From: Clostridium bovifaecis
GTDB taxonomy: Bacteria > Bacillota > Clostridia > Clostridiales > Clostridiaceae
NCBI GenBank assembly: GCA_009738435.1
Contig: CP046522.1
Coordinates: 837,249-901,248 of the forward strand
Length of the DNA stretch: 64,000 bases
Reading direction: 5' to 3'
The notes beneath the pieces were generated by a model. It had not been told where the DNA came from. It saw only the letters and a list, made by a program, of their open reading frames with translations, and made no database searches. Shown here piece after piece: positions 54,979 through 61,224 of this stretch. The position numbers and the translations under genes were made by a program. The number at the start of each line of letters is the position of its first letter. Within the stretch, counting starts at the first letter, position 1.

Positions 54979-56112
54979 ATGGAGATTAGTAGATTTTTTA
55001 ACATAGAGGCAGAAGTTAATATTTTAGGAGCTGTATTTAGAGACAATAATGTTCTTTGCAGCATTACTGATTTTTTGCGCAGTGATGACTTTTACAATCC
55101 TAGGCATAAACTTATATATTATGCAGCAGTAAAACTATATGAGGAGGGAAAGCCAATAGATGTGGTATCCCTATGTGAAAAACTAGGTATAAGCCTTGTA
55201 GAAGCAGGGGGAGTGAGTTACTTAAGCGAGCTCTACTCTTCTTCGCTGCCATCACATAAGGCGTCATACTATGGAGAAATAATCAAAGAAAAAGCAAACA
55301 TAAGAAGGTTAATGGATCTTCTTGAAAATGAAAAAGAAAAAGTAAAAAGTAAAGATAAAAGCTGTGATGAAATAATGGATAGAATGCTTGGAGGATTTAA
55401 TAGGGAAGAGTTTATTATTTTAGCTGCTAGACCTTCCATGGGAAAAACCGCTATGGCTTTAAACTTAGCTTTAAATGCTGCTCTAAGAGAAAAAGCAAAG
55501 GTAGCTTTTTTTAACTTAGAGATGGGAAAAAATCAAATCATTGAAAGAGCACTTTCAATCTTGGGTGAAATAAATTGCAGAGATATAAAGAAAGGCTCTC
55601 TTAGTGATGAAGACTGGATAAAGGTTATGAAAGCTTCAAGAAGTCTTTCGGGTTCAAGCCTTTACATATATGACAAGGTTTTTTCTTTAAGAGGTAGTAA
55701 GAATGAATGTAAAAGATTAAAAATACAAAAGGGGCTAGATATTGTAATAATTGATTACCTTCAGCTTATAAATAGTGAAGAGAGGGCAGAGAACAGAAAT
55801 ATAGATATATCTAAAATATCAAGAGAATTGAAGCTTCTAGCAAAAGAGCTGGATGTAACTGTAATTGCACTGTCCCAGCTCTCAAGAGCACCAGAAGGAA
55901 GAATAAATCATAGACCTATGCTCTCTGACCTTAGGGAATCAGGAAGTCTAGAGCAGGATGCTGATGTGGTTATGTTTTTATATAGAGATGCCTATTACAA
56001 TAGGGATACGGAAGACAAAGATGTTATAGAGAACATAATTGCTAAGAATAGAAATGGACAAGTGGGCATAGTTAAATTAAAATGGTTTCCTCAATATCAA
56101 CGGGTAGAATAA
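54979..56112 (+). CDS. DnaB-like replicative helicase, short form
   Basis: RecA-fold helicase of about 377 residues. The DnaB N-terminal domain is complete (EAEVNILGAVFRDN ... DVVSLCEKL). The helicase domain has AARPSMGKTAMALNLAL, FFNLEMGKNQI, IVIIDYLQLI and SGSLEQDADVVMFLYR. Between them, the stretch ending GGFNREEFIILAA is much shorter than in typical DnaB: the linker and the usual TG..LD segment seem absent, which accounts for most of the shortfall from about 440 residues. ATG 54979 follows AGGGGTGA. Paired with the DnaD-like gene 11 bases upstream. A housekeeping dnaB is expected elsewhere. Confidence 0.82.
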   Translation: MEISRFFNIEAEVNILGAVFRDNNVLCSITDFLRSDDFYNPRHKLIYYAAVKLYEEGKPIDVVSLCEKLGISLVEAGGVSYLSELYSSSLPSHKASYYGEIIKEKANIRRLMDLLENEKEKVKSKDKSCDEIMDRMLGGFNREEFIILAARPSMGKTAMALNLALNAALREKAKVAFFNLEMGKNQIIERALSILGEINCRDIKKGSLSDEDWIKVMKASRSLSGSSLYIYDKVFSLRGSKNECKRLKIQKGLDIVIIDYLQLINSEERAENRNIDISKISRELKLLAKELDVTVIALSQLSRAPEGRINHRPMLSDLRESGSLEQDADVVMFLYRDAYYNRDTEDKDVIENIIAKNRNGQVGIVKLKWFPQYQRVE

Positions 56113-56350
56113 AAAGTTTTAGCAAAGGATATATAAAATAAGATATAATAATGGTAACTGTACTATATGAGATAGAAAACAAAGAATTTATGATAAATGA
56201 GGTTAAAAGAGTTTTAATTTAATGAATGATATATTCTGATTTTATTTGGAGCAATATAATTTACTTGCTTGCTCAATGGGGAGAAAAATATTTGGAATAT
56301 GAATGGTTAATACTAGTATGATTACTAATAAAATTAAAAGGGGGATACTA

Positions 56351-56959
56351 ATGGAAAATAAAAAGATTGTGCTTCTTATGGTCATAGCATTATCAATAAT
56401 TACATTGGCAGCATGCGCAAAAGACAGTAAAAAAAATCAAGATTCTGTAAGTAAAACGGAACAAAATCAGCAAGTAAAGGATAGTGTGTACAAAGCTGAT
56501 AATACAGGTAAAACAGCTTCCACAAATGACACAAAAGTAAATAAAAATGTTCAGGTAATTAATACAACAAATACAGTAACAAAAATAGAGGGAAGAAGAA
56601 AAGAATTTATAGGGAGATTAGACAGTATACAAAAAGAACTTGATGCCTTACCAGAAAAGAAGAATTCAGATGCTGGAGTAACAATTGCTATGAGGAGTTA
56701 TTACGGGAAATCCTATGATATGTATGATAAAGCATTAAATGAGATTTATACTTTACTAAAAAAGCAGTTATCCCCAAAAATAATGAAAAATTTACAAACT
56801 AAACAAATTAAATGGATAAAACAAAAAGAAGCTGCAGCAGATAAGGAAGCAGCTCAATATGAGGGCGGAACATTTGAATTTGTTGCATATAATTTATCTC
56901 TGTACGAATCAACAAAAGAAAGGTGTTATGAATTAGTTAACGAGTATATGACAGATTGA
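56351..56959 (+). CDS. Lipoprotein with LprI/DUF1311 domain
   Basis: Lipoprotein of about 202 residues. A signal peptide ends at the lipobox LAAC, followed by a charged linker and a C-terminal four-helix LprI-like (DUF1311) domain with EGRRKEFIGRLDSIQKEL and MRSYYGKSYDMYDKALNEIY. Some family members inhibit lysozyme; that activity is not shown for this one. ATG 56351 follows AGGGGGA; the longer frame from 56303 would bury the signal peptide. Confidence 0.72.
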   Translation: MENKKIVLLMVIALSIITLAACAKDSKKNQDSVSKTEQNQQVKDSVYKADNTGKTASTNDTKVNKNVQVINTTNTVTKIEGRRKEFIGRLDSIQKELDALPEKKNSDAGVTIAMRSYYGKSYDMYDKALNEIYTLLKKQLSPKIMKNLQTKQIKWIKQKEAAADKEAAQYEGGTFEFVAYNLSLYESTKERCYELVNEYMTD

Positions 56960-57043
56960 AAACTAAAAATAAATGTTAGTGATTTAGGAATATATCCTCA
57001 ATGGTAAAATCATATTCATTAATATAACCAAGGGGTGATTGAT

Positions 57044-57446
57044 ATGAGAAAAATAATTCTTAAGGGCCTATCGCTGGCAATCATTTTGATATTGGGGGGA
57101 TGTTCATCTAACATAAAGCCTACTTTAAAAGGTTTTTATCAGAGTGAAAATGTAAATGGATACTTTGTTCAAATGTCTATCCGGCAAGATGACAGTAGTT
57201 TTGTTGAATATATTAGTAACAGAGAGGTTGATAGTGGAACCTATGAAAAAGCAGAAAACAATATATAGAATGAAAGGTGATAAACAAAACTTTGAAATTA
57301 CCTTAAATAACGACAATTCCTTTGAGATAATTATTAAAAAACTAAATGGTGGAAACCCAATTCAAATGAAAAATATTGATGATACTCCAACAACTTTTCC
57401 ACCGATATTTGGTGATGTGGATAAATATAAAACTTTATTAGATTAA
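57044..57446 (+). pseudogene. Small lipoprotein, frameshifted
   Basis: A lipoprotein of about 134 residues in two frames: 57044-57268 (signal peptide with lipobox GGC, then TLKGFYQSENVNGYFVQMSI) and from about 57258 to 57446 (YRMKGDKQNFEITLNNDNSF ... VDKYKTLLD). The break is at 57260-57268 (AACAATATATAG). Adding one TA gives ENNIYRMKGDK without a stop. ATG 57044 follows AGGGGTGA. I do not recognise the family. It follows another lipoprotein gene by about 85 bases. Confidence 0.65.
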
Positions 57447-57553
57447 TACAAACCATAATAAATAATACAGGATAATGAAGAGATACAATTTTATTATCAA
57501 CCATATGGAATAAGCAGGTAAACAAATAATAAACTGAAAATTACGAAAAATGC

Positions 57554-57582
57554 TTTACTTTTTTTATAGTCTGTGTTATAAT
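57554..57582 (+). promoter_or_regulatory. Sigma-A promoter with no gene directly downstream
   Basis: TTTACT (57554-57559) and TATAAT (57577-57582) with exactly 17 bases between. Transcription would start near 57589 and run into a gene-free stretch. Confidence 0.65.
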
Positions 57583-57675
57583 ATAAACAAGAAGAAGGAA
57601 TTCTTCTTACAAACCCTAGTTTACTAAGCAAGAGTTAGTTTTTATCAAAATTAAGTTGTTTATGAAATTAGTGTT

Positions 57676-57790
57676 TAAAGAAGTTAAGAAGTTAAGAAGT
57701 CAAGCGGTTAAGAAGTTAGAAGTTAGAAGTTTAAGTATTTAAGTATTTAAGAATTTAAGAAGTAGAAAAGCAAAAAGGTTAAGAATTAAA
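57676..57790 (+). repeat. Degenerate AAGTTAAG-type simple repeat
   Basis: Repeated variants of GTTAAGAA, GTTAGAA and TATTTAA in one purine-rich strand. The spacing is irregular and there are no unique spacers between units. Confidence 0.7.
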
Positions 57791-57960
57791 GAAGTCAAGT
57801 TAAAGGTCAAAAATTAAAAGTTTAAAAAAGAATTATAGGTTTACCAAAGGAACAATTAGAACTTAAGCAATTGCAATTGGCTCAGAGGTAATTAGGAAGG
57901 AAAGTTTTATTGAGTAAAGAGGTTAGAAGTTATGTCAAAAAGTAAATTAGGGTTTGTTTA

Positions 57961-58007
57961 GTAGCTAGTTTATGAGCAATACAATAAACTAGCTACTATC
58001 ATTTTTT
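57961..58007 (+). terminator. Strong Rho-independent terminator
   Basis: Thirteen-base perfect stem (GTAGCTAGTTTAT 57961-57973 with ATAAACTAGCTAC 57984-57996) and a following T-run. There is no gene for 500 bases upstream. Confidence 0.85.
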
Positions 58008-58281
58008 GCTTGTAGATGCCAGCACATCAGATATCAGATTTATCTACTTATTCATTTAAGCAAGTACTTGCTATTACACTTTATACTGAGATGGAGGTTA
58101 CGAAATCAATAAAGTAGGAAAAGTTCTTGTGCAGGACATAAGAAGCCACACTTCTGCGTGAGCAAGTGGAGGTTAATTCACAGGTTTACTTATTAACATA
58201 CTGCATTAAAACAATGTTATAATTAAGATATAGAAATGCGTAGTTATAAACTATGGTGAAAATTTGCGAGGGAGATAAGTT

Positions 58282-58527
58282 ATGGATATTAAAGCAGCTA
58301 TAAAAAAGATATTTCATGTTGGTGAAGATAAAATAGAAAAGGATAATCTTGAAAATGTTAAAATCTATATAAAACAGGAATTAAGGAAAAAGGGTTTTGA
58401 AAATAATCAGATAGAGATAGATTTTTCGAATGTTTGTACCAGTGAAGAAGTAATAAAAGTAGCGGAACAATTGGGATTCAACTTGGAAAAAGGAGATAAG
58501 GAAGGGGTATGGTGGTTATTTAGGTAG
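58282..58527 (+). CDS. Small hypothetical protein
   Basis: Product of 81 residues that I do not recognise. It is acidic/basic mixed and helical in look (MDIKAAIKKIFHVGEDKIEK ... VWWLFR), with no signal peptide or membrane segment. The start follows GAGGGAGA at good distance, which supports real translation. It stands alone before the methyltransferase gene. Confidence 0.55.
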   Translation: MDIKAAIKKIFHVGEDKIEKDNLENVKIYIKQELRKKGFENNQIEIDFSNVCTSEEVIKVAEQLGFNLEKGDKEGVWWLFR

Positions 58528-58703
58528 TAATTATGTCTTTTTCTGTGGCGCAAAAATCCACAGGTGACTGGTAATTATCTATTTATATAGTATAATATTT
58601 GTTGGGATATAAAAGGAGCATAGAGATGAAAAGGTGAAGTGTACAAAGAAAGCCTTTTATATTTAATAATTTTTAATATATAATAAACGAGGAACATAAA
58701 GAG

Positions 58704-59480
58704 ATGACAATGGAATTAGTAAAGTACTATAATAAATTTTGTGAGGACAAAAGATTAACGAGAAGATATGGACAAGTTGAATATATTACTTCAATGAAGT
58801 ATATTCATGAGTATCTAAAAAATAATAAGAGCTCAAAGATCTTAGATGTTGGTGCAGGGACAGGAAGATACTCTGTACAATTAGCAAATGAAGGTTATGA
58901 TGTTACTGCAATTGAACTTGTGAAGCACAATCTAGGTGTTTTAAGATCAAAAGGAAGTACAGTAAAAGCAATGCAAGGAACAGCATTAGATTTATCAAGA
59001 TTTTCGGAGAATACTTTTGACATGACGTTAGTGTTTGGGCCAATGTATCATTTATATACATTTGAGGATAAAGTAAAAGCGCTGCAGGAGGCAAAAAGGG
59101 TAACCAAGCTTGGCGGTGTTATCTTAGTAGCATATTGTATGAATGAATATAGTGTATTAACATATGGTTTTAAGGAGAACAATATTCGCACATGTATTGA
59201 TAATGGGAAGCTTAGCGATGATTTTCATATTATATCTGAACCAGAAGATTTATATGATTATGTAAGGATTGAAGATATTAATAAGTTAAATGAGGCCGCA
59301 GGACTTCAAAGGATAAAGTTAATTGCAGCAGATGGACCAGCTAATTATATGCGCCCTGTTTTGAATGCTATGGATGAAGATGCATTTCAACTTTTTCTTA
59401 ATTATCACTTTTCCACCTGTGAAAGACCAGATTTATTGGGAGCAAGCGCACATACATTAGATATTTTGAGAAATGAATAA
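58704..59480 (+). CDS. Class I SAM-dependent methyltransferase
   Basis: Protein of 258 residues with a Rossmann methyltransferase fold. Motif I is ILDVGAGTGRYS (near residue 45), followed by VTAIELVKHNLG, AMQGTALDLSRFSENTFDM and VFGPMYHLY, then GGVILVAYCMNEY. The set resembles UbiE/COQ5-like small-molecule methyltransferases; the substrate cannot be told. The start is ATG 58704, with ATG 58710 possible. No operon partner. Confidence 0.82.
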   Translation: MTMELVKYYNKFCEDKRLTRRYGQVEYITSMKYIHEYLKNNKSSKILDVGAGTGRYSVQLANEGYDVTAIELVKHNLGVLRSKGSTVKAMQGTALDLSRFSENTFDMTLVFGPMYHLYTFEDKVKALQEAKRVTKLGGVILVAYCMNEYSVLTYGFKENNIRTCIDNGKLSDDFHIISEPEDLYDYVRIEDINKLNEAAGLQRIKLIAADGPANYMRPVLNAMDEDAFQLFLNYHFSTCERPDLLGASAHTLDILRNE

Positions 59481-59702
59481 GGGAAATATAGTGAAAAGAC
59501 CCTTCTTGAAAAAGAAGATATTTATGAAGAACTAAAGAAAAATGAACAGTTTAAAGTAGATATAAAAGATATTTTTAGTTAGAGTTCCACAGACTTTAGT
59601 TATTAGAAGCATCCCAGAATAAATAGAGAACCTTAAGTGGGTTCCAGCGGATATATTAGTACTTGAAAAACTTAAAGACATATAAAGTAAAAGTGATACT
59701 AT
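59481..59702 (+). other. Non-coding stretch with short coding-like relic
   Basis: After the methyltransferase, 59490-59582 reads SEKTLLEKEDIYEELKKNEQ in one frame and ends at a stop, without start or ribosome binding site. It looks like the tail of a lost gene. Nothing else is recognised here. Confidence 0.35.
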
Positions 59703-59965
59703 CTAAATTGCAATTATTTGGGATGGGGATTCAAACCTATCTTCATAGTTTATAGCAGCGCTAATATCTTCTGATTTATTATAATTTATAAATACAGGAT
59801 AGGTTTTATAATCTTCATTATGTCTTTCTAAGAATATACAATCCTTATAGGTTGCTGCTTCCGCTGGGAAATTCATTTTTAAGCACGTTAACTATAGAGG
59901 TCTTTGTATAAATATAATTTAAATCCTGATCTGGAACCTCAAACTCAATCTTATTGACAAGAAAA
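59703..59965 (-). pseudogene. Minus-strand remnant of a DUF3427-like domain protein
   Basis: On the minus strand two frames give NKIEFEVPDQDLNYIYTKTS then, after a shift near 59865, FPAEAATYKDCIFLERHNED, YKTYPVFINYNKSEDISAAI and NYEDRFESPSQIIAI before a stop. The YPVFINY...INYEDRF pattern resembles the DUF3427 domain at the end of some DEAD/DEAH helicase-nuclease proteins. Neither start nor helicase part is present. It is a relic, not a working gene. Confidence 0.4.
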
Positions 59966-59989
59966 TCTAGGCTGATTTTCTATGTTTTT

Positions 59990-60553
59990 CTATACCAATG
60001 CAGGCTCTTTTACTTCATTATAGATTCCTGCTATTGTATTTATTTCAGATTGAGGAGCTGGCTGTATAGGATAATACCCTTTCTTAGCCATCCACTGCCA
60101 TACATCATAAGCATGATTACAGCTCATTGTAAAAGCATCCTTTAGAAACTGACGAATTTCTGGATTGCTTACTTCCATGGCAGCCCAAGCATACTCTCTT
60201 CCAGCTCGTTTCAAAGTTAAAAGGTATGCAGTAGCCATTTCTCTATCATCCATTTGCTGTACATCTGTTCTAGGAGTGATTGGTGGAAAAGTATTAGTTG
60301 GTGATTGAGTATAGGAATTAAGCATTTTGTTTAAATCAGGTACTTTTAACTTCTGTGTAGAACCTTCAGCCTTTGCTACAAATTCCACTTTCATATTATA
60401 ATCTTGAACATGTAATGGAAAGTGCTGCTCTATCATAGCCTTTAGTTCAGGATCTTTTACTGCGTTTTTAAACATAGCCATATTAGTAATGCTATTGACG
60501 CAGCTAATTATTAATTCATGTAAATCATATAACTCATGTGCAGCTAATTGCAT
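59990..60553 (-). CDS. Spore coat protein, CotF family
   Basis: Protein of 187 residues with the CotF/coat-F domain, ferritin-like helices rich in His and Tyr: ELYDLHELIISCVNSITNMAMF, HFPLHVQDYNMKVEF, and near the end AFTMSCNHAYDVWQWMAKKGYYP. Such proteins are built into the outer layers of the spore. Read on the minus strand, with GGAGGTAG just before its ATG. It indicates a spore-forming host. Expression by a mother-cell sigma factor is expected but I did not identify the promoter. Confidence 0.85.
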   Translation of the reverse strand: MQLAAHELYDLHELIISCVNSITNMAMFKNAVKDPELKAMIEQHFPLHVQDYNMKVEFVAKAEGSTQKLKVPDLNKMLNSYTQSPTNTFPPITPRTDVQQMDDREMATAYLLTLKRAGREYAWAAMEVSNPEIRQFLKDAFTMSCNHAYDVWQWMAKKGYYPIQPAPQSEINTIAGIYNEVKEPALV

Positions 60554-60618
60554 AGAAACTACCTCCTAAATTACTTTTTTATCTTCACAACCTTTAATTT
60601 GTGCATATAAATTACTGA

Positions 60619-60933
60619 TTATACTTCATATACATTTTCTAAAACTATATTTTCATCAAAACCACCTCGAGCTTCACGCTTTTCTAGGCGCTTTTCTATG
60701 AGCGATTCTTCATCATAGCCTAAGTTTTTAGCTAGAGCAAAGAGCACTTCCATAATATCTGCAAGTTCCTCTAAATTTTTATCCTGGTGGAATTCAGCTA
60801 CTTCTTCATCCAGCTTTTTATGAAGGAATTCAAGGACTTCTTCTTTAGAAGCTATATGTATGTCAAAAAATTTGTTCGAATTTTTCATAATTTGAGGAAT
60901 TTTATCTCGGACAAGCTTGTTATATGTTTTCAT
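60619..60933 (-). CDS. MazG-like nucleoside triphosphate pyrophosphohydrolase
   Basis: Protein of 104 residues starting with YNKLVRDKIPQIM, a hallmark of a small all-alpha NTP pyrophosphohydrolase group. It continues with KKLDEEVAEFHQDKNLEELADIMEVL, which holds the EExxE...ExxD metal-binding pattern, and ends ARGGFDENIVLE. It probably hydrolyses a (d)NTP to monophosphate as house-cleaning. AAGGAGG lies before its ATG on the minus strand. Confidence 0.83.
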   Translation of the reverse strand: MKTYNKLVRDKIPQIMKNSNKFFDIHIASKEEVLEFLHKKLDEEVAEFHQDKNLEELADIMEVLFALAKNLGYDEESLIEKRLEKREARGGFDENIVLENVYEV

Positions 60934-61018
60934 AGGATACCTCCTTATTCTTTATACATAAAGTTTACTCTGTAGGTTTTACTATGTCAAAGGTGATCGA
61001 GGCTGCTAATAAAATCAA

Positions 61019-61057
61019 AATGTTAATGTTAAATACCTGGCACTTAAAGTTAATGTT
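61019..61057. repeat. REP-like unit, most diverged copy
   Basis: It has the core ATACCTGGCACTTAA with AATGTTAATGTTAA on the left and AAGTTAATGTT on the right. Only the inner arms still pair (with G-U type changes); the outer arms are direct rather than inverted. Confidence 0.55.
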
Positions 61058-61067
61058 TGAATTATAA

Positions 61068-61106
61068 AGGGCACATGACTGCAAAACTACGGTGGTTATG
61101 TGTTTT
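61068..61106. terminator. Probable terminator before the helicase-nuclease gene
   Basis: CACATGAC (61072 on) pairs with GTTATGTG, followed by TTTTTT. It would end any transcript coming from the left. The gap 60934-61224 holds this, the REP-like unit and a TATAAT (61154-61159) without a good -35. Confidence 0.5.
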
Positions 61107-61224
61107 TTGTTATCCAGAATTGTGGAAAATAGAATAAAATGTGGTAAAATAAATATAATGGAATAAATATGTAGAAATACATAATATGATAAACTAAGTA
61201 TTATTTTATGTCGGGGGATACAAT

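Larger units (their letters stand above)
57589..58007 (+). ncRNA. Candidate non-coding RNA or decayed gene with promoter and terminator
   Basis: About 420 bases lie between a good promoter and a strong terminator without a convincing gene. The RNA would start with a hairpin (AAGAAGGAATTCTTCTT, near 57591-57607), then a purine-rich part made of variants of GTTAAGAA (57676-57790). One 26-codon frame (57662-57742) has no ribosome binding site. A second stretch (57835-57950) reads IGLPKEQLELKQLQLAQR, stop, LGRKVLLSKEVRSYVKK, which may be a relic of a small protein. Either a structured RNA or a ruined gene fits. The remainder of 58008-58281 shows nothing firm. Confidence 0.35.

Noticed and set aside
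54062..56112. Prophage suggested by the DnaD/DnaB-like pair
   Set aside because: No integrase, repressor, terminase, capsid, tail or lysis genes, and ordinary chromosomal genes lie on both sides.
57676..57790. Possible CRISPR-like array in the AAGTTAAG repeat tract
   Set aside because: Units are about 8 bases, irregularly spaced, with no unique spacers, and no cas genes are near.
61109..61224. LexA-type operator before the helicase-nuclease-LexA gene
   Set aside because: I found no GAAC-N4-GTTC-like site. The direct repeat TGTGGAAAAT / TGTGGTAAAAT is too weak to call.
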